A DNA stretch of 23,934 nucleotides from Competibacteraceae bacterium UBA6584 (GCA_002433805.1 DJIW01000148.1:1-23934); one strand, 5' to 3'; positions 15,208-23,548 are shown, counted from the stretch's first letter. Notes: generated by a model not told the origin, from the sequence alone. Numbers and translations are program-made.

Positions 15208-15234
15208 ATTTCCCCCTCATTGCCCATGATGGCC

Positions 15235-16080
15235 CTATCGGATACTGCTCCCGATCCGGCCGCAGTGACCGTTGAAAGTAATGCAATCCAAATTCATCCA
15301 GATCAAAAACGCCTTACCGATCAGATTTCCCTCGGGCAGCACCCCCCAAAACCGGCTGTCGGCGCTGTTGTCGCGATTGTCGCCCATGACGAAATAATGG
15401 CCCGCCGGCACTTGAACGCGCCAGGATACCGCGCCGTCCGCTTCCCGGCGGAACTGCAGTCCCGACCAATAACCGGATACGCCCCAGCGGCCCTGGGCCA
15501 ACAGCTGCATGCGATGCGCCGCCTCGCCCAGCTGCTCGGTGAACTGCCGGTACCCAGATTCGTCTGGATCGTCGGCTTGTGGAACCAAGGGAGCGGGCTG
15601 GCCATTGATGAAAATCTGGCCGCCACGATACTCCAGCTGATCGCCGGGCAAACCGATCACCCGCTTGATATAGGCCACCGCGGGCTCGGGCGGATAACGG
15701 AATACCGCCACATCCCCGCGCGCCGGTTTTCCCTCGCCAAATAGTTTGGTGTTGAGCACCGGCAACCGCAAGCCGTAAGCAAACTTGTTGACCAGAATAA
15801 AATCGCCTTTAAGCAGCGTCGGCACCATCGATTCGGACGGAATCCGGAACGGTTCGACCAAAAACGAACGCAAGACCAGGACCGCCAGAATGACCGGAAA
15901 AAAGGATTTCGAGATATCGACGTACCACGGCAGCCGACCTGTCGCGGGCGGCGCGGCCCGCGCGCCACTCGCGGTCACGGTGCGAACGCGGCGCGGCGCC
16001 AGCACCAGCACATCCAACAGCCAAACAGCGCCGGTCAGTAAGGTCAACACGACCAGAACGGCTGCAAAATCAATATTCAT
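15235..16080 (-). CDS. lepB: Signal peptidase I
   Basis: 281 residues. Two membrane helices (about 5-26 and 60-75) are followed by the periplasmic catalytic domain. Box B is FRIPSESMVPTL with nucleophile Ser84; box D is YIKRVIGLPGD with general-base Lys139; box E is VMGDNRDNSADSRFWG near 225-240. It removes signal peptides from exported proteins at the inner membrane. AGGAT lies about 11 bases before the ATG. It follows lepA by 33 bases, the standard lepA-lepB pair. The stop is TAG. Confidence 0.97.
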   Translation of the reverse strand: MNIDFAAVLVVLTLLTGAVWLLDVLVLAPRRVRTVTASGARAAPPATGRLPWYVDISKSFFPVILAVLVLRSFLVEPFRIPSESMVPTLLKGDFILVNKFAYGLRLPVLNTKLFGEGKPARGDVAVFRYPPEPAVAYIKRVIGLPGDQLEYRGGQIFINGQPAPLVPQADDPDESGYRQFTEQLGEAAHRMQLLAQGRWGVSGYWSGLQFRREADGAVSWRVQVPAGHYFVMGDNRDNSADSRFWGVLPEGNLIGKAFLIWMNLDCITFNGHCGRIGSSIR

Positions 16081-16113
16081 GGCGACGATGATCCTGTGGC
16101 GAGAACCGGAATT

Positions 16114-17910
16114 TCACGAATTTTTATCCCGTTGCAATACCGCCAGGAAGGCGTCTTGCGGGATTTCCACCTTGCCGACTTGTTTCATCCGCTTCTTGCC
16201 CGCCTTTTGCTTTTCCAGCAACTTACGTTTGCGGCTCACGTCCCCGCCGTAGCACTTGGCCAACACATTCTTGCGCAACGCCTTGACGGTGGTGCGGGCG
16301 ATAATTTGGCTGCCGATAGCCGCCTGGATCGCCACCTCAAACATTTGCTGCGGAATCAGTTGCTTGAGCTTAACCGCCAACTCGTGACCCCGGCGCTGCG
16401 CCTGCTCGCGATGGACGATGACCGAGAGCGAATCCACCCGCTCGCCGTTGATCAACACATCCAGTTTAACCAGCGGTGCGGCTTGAAACCGCTCGAAACT
16501 GTACTCGAACGAGGCAAAACCCCGACTGACCGATTTGAGCCGGTCGAAGAAATCCATGACCACCTCGCTCATCGGCAATTCGAAGCTCAGCTGCACCTGG
16601 CCGCCGGCATAATGCAGGTTCCGCTGCGAGCCCCGCTTTTCGATGCACAAGGTGATGATCGACCCCAAATAATCCTGAGGGGTCAGGATATGGGCCACAA
16701 TGATAGGTTCGCGAATCTCGGCGACTTCGTTGCTCGGCGGCAATTTGGCCGGATTGTCGATTTTAAAGACTTCGTGGCCGGTGGTCAGCACCTCGTAAAT
16801 CACGGTCGGCGCGGTGGACACCAGATCGAGATTGTATTCCCGCTCCAGGCGCTCCTGGACGATTTCCATGTGGAGCAGGCCCAAAAAGCCGCAGCGAAAG
16901 CCAAAACCCATCGCCTGCGAGGTCTCCGGCTCGAAGTGCAGCGACGAATCATTCAGGCGGAGTTTTTGCAGCGCTTCGCGCAAATCGCCGAAATCATCCG
17001 ATTCGACCGGGAACAAACCGGCGAACACCCGCGGCTGCACTTTCTGAAAGCCCGGCAACGGCGCGGCGGCCGGCCGGTCCGCGCCGGTAAAGGTATCCCC
17101 GACCGGCGCGCCGTCGATATCCTTGATTCCGGCGATCACGTAGCCCACTTCACCGGCGCTCAGGCTTGATTGCTCGCCGCGCTTGGGGGTGAAAATGCCG
17201 ACCGATTCCACTTGAAACACCCGCCCGGTGGACATCACTTGCAATTTCTGCTTGGGCAGAATCCGCCCGTCCACCACCCGGACCAGGGAAATCACCCCGA
17301 CGAAATTGTCGAACCAGGAATCGACGATCAGCGCCTTAAGCGGTCCGTCCGGATCGCCCCTCGGCGGCGGAATTCGCTCGACGATCTCCTCCATCAATTC
17401 CACGATGCCAAAGCCGCTCTTGGCGCTCACCCGCAGCGCGTGGCTGGCGTCCAGCCCGATGATATCGCCGATTTCGCGCGCGACCCGCTCCGGATCGGCG
17501 GCCGGCAAATCGATCTTGTTGAGCACCGGCAGGACTTCCAGACCCTGTTCGATGGCGGTGTAACAATTGGCGACGCTTTGCGCCTCCACGCCCTGGGCGG
17601 CGTCCACCACCAATAGCGCGCCTTCACAGGCGGCCAACGAGCGGGAGACCTCGTAGGAAAAATCCACATGTCCGGGCGTGTCGATGATATTGAACAGATA
17701 CATGCGCCCGTTGCGGGCGACGTAGCGCAGCGACACGCTCTGCGCCTTGATGGTGATGCCGCGCTCTCGCTCCAGGTCCATCGAGTCGAGCACCTGCTCG
17801 GCCATCTCCCGCTCGCTCAACCCGCCGCAAATTTGAATGAAGCGATCGGCGAGGGTAGATTTACCGTGATCGATGTGGGCGATGATCGAAAAATTGCGAG
17901 TGTGATCCAT
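16114..17910 (-). CDS. lepA: Elongation factor 4 (LepA), ribosome-associated GTPase
   Basis: 598 residues, matching the usual 599. MDHTRNFSIIAHIDHGKST contains the G1 loop (AHIDHGKST, 11-19); DSMDLERERGITIKAQS is the switch region and IDTPGHVDFSYEVSRSL carries G3. VLNKIDLPAADPERV holds G4. The C-terminal LepA-specific domain ends in KRKLLEKQKAGKKRMKQVG. The protein acts on ribosomes in translation and 30S assembly. The start at 17910 is chosen by family length. In-frame upstream ATGs at 17925, 17955 and 18015 exist, but the last falls beyond a terminator hairpin. The ribosome binding site is weak and partly inside a leader hairpin. Confidence 0.96.
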   Translation of the reverse strand: MDHTRNFSIIAHIDHGKSTLADRFIQICGGLSEREMAEQVLDSMDLERERGITIKAQSVSLRYVARNGRMYLFNIIDTPGHVDFSYEVSRSLAACEGALLVVDAAQGVEAQSVANCYTAIEQGLEVLPVLNKIDLPAADPERVAREIGDIIGLDASHALRVSAKSGFGIVELMEEIVERIPPPRGDPDGPLKALIVDSWFDNFVGVISLVRVVDGRILPKQKLQVMSTGRVFQVESVGIFTPKRGEQSSLSAGEVGYVIAGIKDIDGAPVGDTFTGADRPAAAPLPGFQKVQPRVFAGLFPVESDDFGDLREALQKLRLNDSSLHFEPETSQAMGFGFRCGFLGLLHMEIVQERLEREYNLDLVSTAPTVIYEVLTTGHEVFKIDNPAKLPPSNEVAEIREPIIVAHILTPQDYLGSIITLCIEKRGSQRNLHYAGGQVQLSFELPMSEVVMDFFDRLKSVSRGFASFEYSFERFQAAPLVKLDVLINGERVDSLSVIVHREQAQRRGHELAVKLKQLIPQQMFEVAIQAAIGSQIIARTTVKALRKNVLAKCYGGDVSRKRKLLEKQKAGKKRMKQVGKVEIPQDAFLAVLQRDKNS

Positions 17911-17926
17911 GAATTTCAAAGGCATT

Positions 17927-17942
17927 CCAGCCGCTGGGCTGG
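17927..17942 (-). promoter_or_regulatory. Hairpin in the lepA leader
   Basis: CCAGCC (17927-17932) and GGCTGG (17937-17942) form a 6-base stem with a 4-base loop, 16 bases before the chosen lepA ATG. The only purine-rich bases near the start (TGGA) belong partly to the stem, so folding could limit initiation. The stem is seen; regulation is inferred. Confidence 0.35.
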
Positions 17943-17970
17943 CCTGCGACGCCATCTCCCCAACGCGCGG

Positions 17971-18011
17971 TAAAATAAGCAAAGCCTCCGCCGCCATTCG
18001 GGCGCGGAGGC
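17971..18011 (-). terminator. Intrinsic terminator between rseC and lepA
   Basis: On the minus strand GCCTCCGC, a 12-base loop and GCGGAGGC (17984-18011) form a perfect 8-base GC-rich stem, followed by TTTGCTTATTTT. This is a credible rho-independent terminator 42 bases past the rseC stop. It would end or attenuate the rpoE-rse transcript before lepA. Confidence 0.7.
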
Positions 18012-18053
18012 TCACGCGACTGATTCGTTAGACTGAAACGGATTATAACGTGA

Positions 18054-18527
18054 TCAAGACGAAGAAATCACACGACCGCCGGTAAAGGTTGCGCTCGTAC
18101 GACGCAATACGACCGGCTGATAGCGGTCGTCATCACGAAAGCGCCCGGCCAGCGCCCGCGCGGCGAGCAATCCCAGCCCCAGCCCCAACAGCCCCGATAG
18201 CGCCACCAGCGCCTCGCCGGCCGCGCCGAATGCCGCCTGACCCAACGCCGATCCGAGCAACAACAAGATCACCGGCAGCAGATACACGAGCACCGCCCCG
18301 CGCAGCAACACGCCGTCCGCCAGCCCGACGATCACCTCGTCTCCGGGTTGCAAGGGCGTCGCCGACACCGCTCGGACCCGGATGGTCTTGCCCTCCCAAA
18401 GCGTCGCCAAAACCGCCGTCCCGCAACCCGCGCTGGTCTGGCAGCCGCCACAAGCGGTTCGACGCTGGATTTCCAGCCAAGCGTATCCCGATCCGGCTTC
18501 CATGACCCGGGCGCGCTCCTCGATCAC
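18054..18527 (-). CDS. rseC: RseC family protein (sigma-E system / SoxR reduction)
   Basis: 157 residues. An N-terminal cysteine cluster, ACGGCQTSAGCG, has Cys26, Cys29 and Cys35. Two membrane helices follow at about 76-98 and 104-123, then a short basic tail. RseC homologues lie at the end of rpoE operons and are also related to the RsxC/SoxR-reducing system. The cysteines may bind an iron-sulfur cluster; this is inference. The start is GTG, overlapping the rseB stop as GTGA (18524-18527). The terminator downstream closes the operon. Confidence 0.9.
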   Translation of the reverse strand: MIEERARVMEAGSGYAWLEIQRRTACGGCQTSAGCGTAVLATLWEGKTIRVRAVSATPLQPGDEVIVGLADGVLLRGAVLVYLLPVILLLLGSALGQAAFGAAGEALVALSGLLGLGLGLLAARALAGRFRDDDRYQPVVLRRTSATFTGGRVISSS

Positions 18528-19561
18528 GGCTTGCGCTCCTCGCTCGATTGCGGGATGGGCTCGGGCTCGCGAGAGACGGAGGCGGCGATTGCCTGCACCG
18601 TGTCCGCCGGAACCTCTCCCACCACCAAGATCTGGTAATCCTCCAGTCGGACTCCGAATGCGTTCATGGCGCCCAGTTGGGAGCGGCCCTCCAACAGAGT
18701 CCCCTCCTGGCCGAGGCGTTCCACGAACACCGAAACCGTGGCCAAGCCATCGGCGAAAACCAGATGTTCGTTAAGCGTCTGGCCAGACGCTCCCGCGACG
18801 CCGTAGTGTGAGGTTTTTTCAAAACCCGGCGGGACGCGCGCGACCTTCCACACCGATTGCGACAGCGGCGCGCTGGCGGGCGAGCTCGCCGCGCCAGCAA
18901 CGAATTGAGCGGCCGACGTCAGGCCCGTGCGCTCCGTGGCGACCGACGTTTTGAAGGCGGCTTCATCGATATGCTGCTTGATCTGCAAATCGGTGAACAT
19001 CAATTGCTCGATCGGCAGGCCGCGCTCGTCTAGCAGCACGGAACGCAACAGCATGCCGTTGCGCCGGTCCAGCCACAGCCGGTAACCGTAGCGCCAACCG
19101 TCCCTGGGCACGATCGCCACCACCTGCGTATCGACCCCCGCCGTCCGATCTTGACCCACGACTTCGAAGTCGTATTGACCTTCCAACCGACTCAGTTCGC
19201 TCGGAATGGAAATCGGGAAGCGGGTCTGGCGCAACCCGCTGCTGGTGAACGTCGTATACTGCTTGGGCAACAGGCAGACCACGCCCTCGCTCGTGGCCAC
19301 GATTTCGCGCAACGGCCCCGTGAGCGACATCAGGCGCTTTTTACGCTCGCCCTTATCGCCGCTGTGAACGAGCCGCATGGCTTCCACGTGCGGTCCCTGA
19401 ATGTAGATGAACGTCCCTTCATAATTCAGGGTTTGGGTGGATTGAATCATCCGCTCCAGCCACTGTTTGGCCTCATCGGCGCTCGGCGAGGCGCTGTCGG
19501 CGGGACGGTAGACACCAGCGATAATCGCCAGCAAAGCGTAGCGCAATAGCGGCTGGTTCAT
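18524..19561 (-). CDS. rseB: Sigma-E regulatory protein RseB/MucB
   Basis: 345 residues with a signal peptide (about 1-24, cleavage near ADSA). The family fold follows: QTLNYEGTFIYIQGPHVEAM is typical of the N-terminal lipid- and LPS-sensing domain, and RDGWRYGYRLWLDRRNGMLL and WKVARVPPGFEKT mark the later part. Periplasmic RseB binds the RseA C-terminus, shielding it from DegS, and releases it when it senses envelope damage. The ATG begins 8 bases after rseA and the stop overlaps rseC. Confidence 0.95.
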   Translation of the reverse strand: MNQPLLRYALLAIIAGVYRPADSASPSADEAKQWLERMIQSTQTLNYEGTFIYIQGPHVEAMRLVHSGDKGERKKRLMSLTGPLREIVATSEGVVCLLPKQYTTFTSSGLRQTRFPISIPSELSRLEGQYDFEVVGQDRTAGVDTQVVAIVPRDGWRYGYRLWLDRRNGMLLRSVLLDERGLPIEQLMFTDLQIKQHIDEAAFKTSVATERTGLTSAAQFVAGAASSPASAPLSQSVWKVARVPPGFEKTSHYGVAGASGQTLNEHLVFADGLATVSVFVERLGQEGTLLEGRSQLGAMNAFGVRLEDYQILVVGEVPADTVQAIAASVSREPEPIPQSSEERKP

Positions 19562-19569
19562 TAAAGCGC

Positions 19570-20187
19570 TTAACGGTTGTTTTGATAGCCGACCATGCGC
19601 ACGTAGGGCAACATGCCGTTTACGGTATTAAAAGAGGCGTAATTATTATGATTGACCCAATAATTATTCAGCCGTGATTCCGCCAGGGCATTATTGTTGT
19701 CAGGCCGCCGGCTGTCGCTCGCGACGCGGCTGATGAAGGCGGAAGAGGTCGCGGCGCCACCGCGGGACGCGGGCGAGACCGACGCGATCGCCTGCAAAGC
19801 GGGCGTGGGCTCTTGAGTCGGTTTGAGGCCGAACAACGCCAACAGCACCACGGAGGCGGCCAATCCGAAACCCGCGATCGGCTTATACCAGATCGGCCCT
19901 GGCGTGGCGGCCGGTTTTAGAGCCGGCTCGACATCGATCGCTTGGCGGATGCGGGCGGAAAAACCCGTATCGAACGCATCCGGCAAATGACCCTGTATCG
20001 CTTCGTGAATCAGATGGTAGCGCTCCCATTGGCCTCGCGGCTGACTGTCCCGGAGCAAGCGTCGCAAAACCAGATCGATTTCTCGGTCTTCCAGTTCCTC
20101 ATCGACCAGCGCTGAAAGTTGGCTTGACGCCCCGTCGCTGTCGTCATCGACGGGTATCTTTTGTTGTGCAGTCATTTTGGCAACCAT
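19570..20187 (-). CDS. rseA: Anti-sigma-E factor RseA/MucA
   Basis: 205 residues. The cytoplasmic anti-sigma domain spans about 20-90 (SQLSALVDEELEDREIDLVL, then WERYHLIHEAIQGHLPD), one membrane helix lies at about 104-121, and the periplasmic tail contains LNNYWVNHNNYASFN and ends GMLPYVRMVGYQNNR. The tail resembles MucA of Pseudomonas more than enterobacterial RseA. It holds sigma-E at the membrane until DegS- and RseP-type proteolysis. It follows rpoE by 18 bases. The start could also be the ATG four codons later; neither has a strong ribosome binding site. Confidence 0.94.
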   Translation of the reverse strand: MVAKMTAQQKIPVDDDSDGASSQLSALVDEELEDREIDLVLRRLLRDSQPRGQWERYHLIHEAIQGHLPDAFDTGFSARIRQAIDVEPALKPAATPGPIWYKPIAGFGLAASVVLLALFGLKPTQEPTPALQAIASVSPASRGGAATSSAFISRVASDSRRPDNNNALAESRLNNYWVNHNNYASFNTVNGMLPYVRMVGYQNNR

Positions 20188-20205
20188 GACTTCGATCCCG
20201 AAAAA

Positions 20206-20781
20206 CTAATTTAACAGTGGATGTAATTTGGCGTCGATCGATTCCCGAGCCCGGAAAATCCGGGAACGCACCGTACCGATCGGACAACCCATGGTTTGAG
20301 CGATTTCTTCATAGCTCATCCCCTCCAGCTCGCGCAGGGTGATGGCGGTGCGCAGATCCTCTGGCAATTCCTCTATCGCTCTAAACACGGTCGCCGCAAT
20401 TTCATCCTTGAGCAACAACCGTTCGGGGGTCTCATACTCCTTAAGAAAAGATTGACCTTCGTATTGTTCCGCTTCTTGAGCGTCGATGTCGGAGCCCGGC
20501 GGACGCCGGCCCTGAGCGACCAGATAATTCTTCGCCGTATTGATGGCGATGCGGTAGAGCCAGGTGTAAAACGCGCTGTCCCCGCGAAAGCCCGGCAGCG
20601 CCCGATAGGCCTTGAGAAAAGCCTCCTGGGAGACATCGAGCGCTTCGCTGGGATCGTGAACATAGCGAGAAATCAGCTTGATGATCTTGTATTGGTACTT
20701 TCGCACCAGCAGATCGAACGCATTTTTATCGCCTTTTTGCACCCGTTGGACCAGATCGCGATCCAAATGAACTTCGCCCAT
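20206..20781 (-). CDS. rpoE: RNA polymerase sigma-E factor (RpoE/AlgU)
   Basis: 191 residues, the exact length of E. coli RpoE and very similar to it. Region 2 includes LVQRVQKGDKNAFDLLVRKY (10-29) and FRGDSAFYTWLYRIAINTAK, and the NYLVAQGRRPP linker is conserved. Region 4 has LPEDLRTAITLRELEGMSYE (139-158) and GCPIGTVRSRIFRARE. It directs transcription of envelope-stress genes. The start at 20781 (MGEVHLDRDL) is preferred over ATG 20817 because it matches family length and AAGGGG lies 9-10 bases upstream. The stop is TAG. It heads rpoE-rseA-rseB-rseC and is divergent from nadB. Confidence 0.97.
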   Translation of the reverse strand: MGEVHLDRDLVQRVQKGDKNAFDLLVRKYQYKIIKLISRYVHDPSEALDVSQEAFLKAYRALPGFRGDSAFYTWLYRIAINTAKNYLVAQGRRPPGSDIDAQEAEQYEGQSFLKEYETPERLLLKDEIAATVFRAIEELPEDLRTAITLRELEGMSYEEIAQTMGCPIGTVRSRIFRARESIDAKLHPLLN

Positions 20782-20828
20782 TCGGGCTGGCCCCTTTCGG
20801 CTCAATGGCATCTCCATGCGATCAAAAC

Positions 20829-20856
20829 GGTAGACCTACGCGCTTGCCGTTAGTTC
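20829..20856 (-). promoter_or_regulatory. Candidate sigma-E autoregulated promoter of rpoE
   Basis: On the minus strand GAACTA (20851-20856) and TCTACC (20829-20834) are separated by 16 bases. The family consensus is GAACTT, 16-17 bases, then TCtgA; five of six and three of five core bases match. The start site would be near 20822, giving a leader of about 40 bases. Autoregulation of rpoE is known in relatives; here it is inferred. Confidence 0.5.
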
Positions 20857-20883
20857 GCAGTCCTGCCGGGATATGGTTATAGT
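20854..20883 (+). promoter_or_regulatory. Possible sigma-70-type promoter of nadB
   Basis: TTCGCA (20854-20859) and TATAGT (20878-20883) are 18 bases apart; matches are four of six and five of six. A second TATA-like TGATATAGG follows at 20885-20893. If used, it would overlap the divergent sigma-E-like rpoE promoter by a few bases. The nadB leader also holds short alternative stems (20908-20934), too small to interpret. Confidence 0.3.
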
Positions 20884-20983
20884 GTGATATAGGGTAGCGG
20901 GATGAAATCGAGGCCCCGGCTCGAATCCGCCGAGGGAACCTGTTGCGACAACAATACCCCATTCCAGGAGCCTCTCACAAGCC

Positions 20984-22633
20984 ATGACCTCCTCCTCTGT
21001 TTGCACCGATGTGCTGATTATCGGCTGCGGTGCCGCCGGCTTAAGTCTGGCGCTGCGCCTGGCCGATGTCGCCCGCGTGATCGCGCTGGCTAAGGGTCCC
21101 TCGCACGAAGGCAGCACCTATTACGCGCAAGGCGGCGTCTCGGCGGTGCTGGATGCCGCCGACTCGATCGAGTCCCACGCGCACGATACGATGGTCGCCG
21201 GCGCGGGCCTGTGCCACCCCGACGCGGTACAGTTCACGGTGGAACACGGCCCGGCGGCGATCCGCTGGCTGAGCGAGCGAGGGGTGCCGTTCACGATGGA
21301 GCCTTCGGTCGAGGGCAGCGCCGATTACCACTTGCACCGCGAAGGCGGACACAGCCACCGGCGCATCGTCCATGCCGCCGACGCCACCGGCCGCGCCATT
21401 CAGCTGACTTTGGAGCAGCGCGCTCGCGAGCATCCGCGCATCACGCTGCACGATCACTACAGCGTCGTCGATCTGATCGTCAGCCGCAAACTGGGTCTGG
21501 AGGGCAACCGCTGCCTGGGCGCTTACGTCCTGAACCGCGAGAGCGGTCGGGTCGAGGTGATCGCCGCCCGTTTCGTGGTGTTGGCCACCGGCGGCGCGAG
21601 CCGGGTCTATCTGTACTCCAGCAATCCGGACGGCTCCACCGGCGACGGCATCGCCATGGCGTGGCGGGCGGGCTGCCGGGTGGCGAACATGGAATTCATG
21701 CAATTCCATCCGACCTGCCTTTACCATCCGCAGGCCAAATCATTTTTGATTTCCGAGGCGGTGCGCGGCGAAGGCGGCGTGCTGCTGCTGCCGGATGGCA
21801 GCCGCTTCATGCAAAATTTCGACCCGCGTCAGGAACTGGCCCCGCGCGATATCGTGGCGCGGGCCATCGACCATGAAATGAAACGGCTGGGCGCGGAGTG
21901 TCTGTATCTCGATATCAGCCACAAGCCGGCCGACTTTATTCGCTCGCATTTCCCCAACATCGAGGCCAAATGCCGGGAATACGGTTTCGACATGACCAAG
22001 GAGCTGTTGCCGGTCGTGCCGGCGGCGCACTATACCTGCGGCGGCGTGTTGAGCGATCTGGCCGGCCGCAGCGATGTGGAAGGGCTTTACGCCGTCGGCG
22101 AGGTGGCGTTTACCGGACTGCACGGCGCCAATCGCATGGCCAGCAACTCCTTGCTGGAATGTCTGGTGTTCGCCGCCGCCGCCAGCGCGGACATCCGCTC
22201 GCAACTCGCCGGCATCCCGGCTCCCCCCACCCTGCCGGAATGGGACGAAAGCCGGGTCACCGATTCCGACGAAGAAGTGGTGGTCGCGCATAACTGGCAG
22301 GAATTGCGCCGCTTCATGTGGGATTACGTCGGCATCGTCCGCACCGACAAGCGCCTGCAGCGGGCCCAACATCGAGTGGAGTTGCTGCTGCGGGAAATCG
22401 ACGAATACTATGGCAACTTCCGAATCGATAACGATCTGATCGAATTAAGAAATTTAGCGCTGGTGGCGGATTTGATCATCCGTTCGGCCATGGAGCGCAA
22501 GGAAAGCCGAGGCTTGCATTACACGCTGGATTATCCGACGGCGAACGAGGGCTCGCCGCCTCGCGACACTATCTTGGTGCCCGATAATTTCGCCGGCAAA
22601 GAATGGCGTCCTCAATGGGGAACCTCCGCTTGA
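20984..22633 (+). CDS. nadB: L-aspartate oxidase
   Basis: 549 residues of the flavoprotein family shared with succinate dehydrogenase. The FAD-binding motif VLIIGCGAAGLSLALRL is at 10-26, and STYYAQGGVSAVL (44-56) is a NadB/SdhA signature. Substrate and catalytic residues resemble E. coli NadB: Glu120 in HREGGHSHRR, His242 in FHPT, Arg288 in PRDIV and His349 in AHYTCGG. The second FAD segment is GLYAVGEVAFTGLHGANRMA. It oxidises L-aspartate to iminoaspartate for quinolinate and NAD synthesis. AGGAG lies 12 bases before the ATG, slightly far. Divergent from rpoE and convergent with ygfX, 11 bases away. No terminator is visible at its end. Confidence 0.97.
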   Translation: MTSSSVCTDVLIIGCGAAGLSLALRLADVARVIALAKGPSHEGSTYYAQGGVSAVLDAADSIESHAHDTMVAGAGLCHPDAVQFTVEHGPAAIRWLSERGVPFTMEPSVEGSADYHLHREGGHSHRRIVHAADATGRAIQLTLEQRAREHPRITLHDHYSVVDLIVSRKLGLEGNRCLGAYVLNRESGRVEVIAARFVVLATGGASRVYLYSSNPDGSTGDGIAMAWRAGCRVANMEFMQFHPTCLYHPQAKSFLISEAVRGEGGVLLLPDGSRFMQNFDPRQELAPRDIVARAIDHEMKRLGAECLYLDISHKPADFIRSHFPNIEAKCREYGFDMTKELLPVVPAAHYTCGGVLSDLAGRSDVEGLYAVGEVAFTGLHGANRMASNSLLECLVFAAAASADIRSQLAGIPAPPTLPEWDESRVTDSDEEVVVAHNWQELRRFMWDYVGIVRTDKRLQRAQHRVELLLREIDEYYGNFRIDNDLIELRNLALVADLIIRSAMERKESRGLHYTLDYPTANEGSPPRDTILVPDNFAGKEWRPQWGTSA

Positions 22634-22644
22634 CCCGCGGGAAC

Positions 22645-23097
22645 TCAACCGAGCGCGCCGCCGGACGAGCCGCCGTTAGGCCCGATCCGCAGTAAGGCCC
22701 GCAACCGGCGCAGGCTCTGCGCGTCGGCGGAATCGGGCAATAGAGCCAGCGACCGACGCGAGCCCCGCTCCAGGCGGAAGTTCAGGATCACCAGTAAGGG
22801 ATGGGCGTAGCCGCCGATCAACCGAGCGGATTGAACGCCGCCATCGCCGGTTTCCAAGCGCCAGCGCCCGTCCAGCAGTTCGATGCGCGCGATGAAACCA
22901 CGGCTTTGAGCCATGCCGTAACGAAATTCCAGCCGCGCCAGCGACAAGCCGAGCGCCGCGATAAATCCGGCTTTAATCCCGGTCGGAACGCTGGAAAGCA
23001 CGACGGCGACGCCAGCCGACAGATGGAGAATGGCGCCGCCGATCAGGAGCTGCCGCGAGGGTCGCGGCTCCACGATCACCTTTTCAAAATCGCTCAT
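22645..23097 (-). CDS. ygfX: YgfX (CptA-like) inner-membrane protein
   Basis: 150 residues. Two adjacent hydrophobic helices (about 17-36 and 39-53) are followed by a soluble domain with IELLDGRWRLETGDG and LVILNFRL stretches typical of the YgfX/CptA family (E. coli YgfX is about 135 residues). In E. coli it was described as a toxin acting on MreB and FtsZ with YgfY as antitoxin; later work identified YgfY as SdhE, so the toxin pairing is doubtful. The start at 23097 (MSDFEKVIVEPRPS) has GGGA nearby; extension to 23148 lacks support. It lies 110 bases after sdhE, probably in one transcript. Confidence 0.82.
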   Translation of the reverse strand: MSDFEKVIVEPRPSRQLLIGGAILHLSAGVAVVLSSVPTGIKAGFIAALGLSLARLEFRYGMAQSRGFIARIELLDGRWRLETGDGGVQSARLIGGYAHPLLVILNFRLERGSRRSLALLPDSADAQSLRRLRALLRIGPNGGSSGGALG

Positions 23098-23207
23098 CGT
23101 CCCGTTTCGCCCACCGATCTCGCGCAGGGATCGCCCCGCGCTTTCCAACGCGGATCAAGTCCCTTTTTCAGCCGGTCTCGTGCGAAATCTCCGCATCCAG
23201 CTAGGCG

Positions 23208-23465
23208 TCAGGGGTCGGTCGGATCGCCCAACAGGCTTCGCATCACCTCAACCACCCGCGCCGCCGTCGCATCCGTCGGTGAATTCCGACCGAGCATGTA
23301 GCCCATCAGCACGGGATCTTGAAGCTCCAACAAGTCCTCGAACGCCTGTCGTTCGTCGGGCGTCGCGTCTGAATAATGCCGCTCCAAATAGCCCAGCGTC
23401 AGTAAATCCAGTTCTTTCATGCCCCGCCGGCAGCGCCAGCGCAATTTGCCCATTGGCTCGGTCAC
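23208..23465 (-). CDS. sdhE: FAD assembly factor SdhE
   Basis: 85 residues, near the 88 of E. coli SdhE. The RGxxE motif is in CRRGMKELDLL (12-22), where the glycine-glutamate region contacts SdhA; later stretches DERQAFEDLLELQDPVLMGY match the family. SdhE promotes covalent attachment of FAD to SdhA. The start is GTG at 23463-23465, with GGGAG 8 bases upstream; ATG at 23453 would leave fewer residues before the motif than usual. A strong terminator ends immediately before the ribosome binding site. YgfX follows. Confidence 0.92.
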   Translation of the reverse strand: MTEPMGKLRWRCRRGMKELDLLTLGYLERHYSDATPDERQAFEDLLELQDPVLMGYMLGRNSPTDATAARVVEVMRSLLGDPTDP

Positions 23466-23480
23466 GGCTCATTCTCCCAC

Positions 23481-23516
23481 AAACAAAACCCCTCTCTCGC
23501 CAAACGAGAGAGGGGT
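23481..23516 (-). terminator. Strong intrinsic terminator after sdhB
   Basis: ACCCCTCTCTCG (23488-23499) and CGAGAGAGGGGT (23505-23516) form a perfect 12-base stem with a 5-base loop. On the minus strand it is followed by TTTGTTTG. It lies 32 bases past the sdhB stop and ends the sdh operon. No T-run follows on the plus strand, so it acts for leftward transcription only. Confidence 0.9.
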
Positions 23517-23548
23517 CAAGGATCGGCAAAATACTCTCAAACCAAGGA

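Noticed and set aside
20908..20934. Mutually exclusive stems in the nadB leader as a riboswitch
   Set aside because: Arms are only four or five bases and no known riboswitch core is visible.
22645..23465. YgfX-SdhE as a toxin-antitoxin system
   Set aside because: The partner is clearly SdhE (RGxxE motif) beside sdhB; a flavinylation role explains the context better than an antitoxin role.
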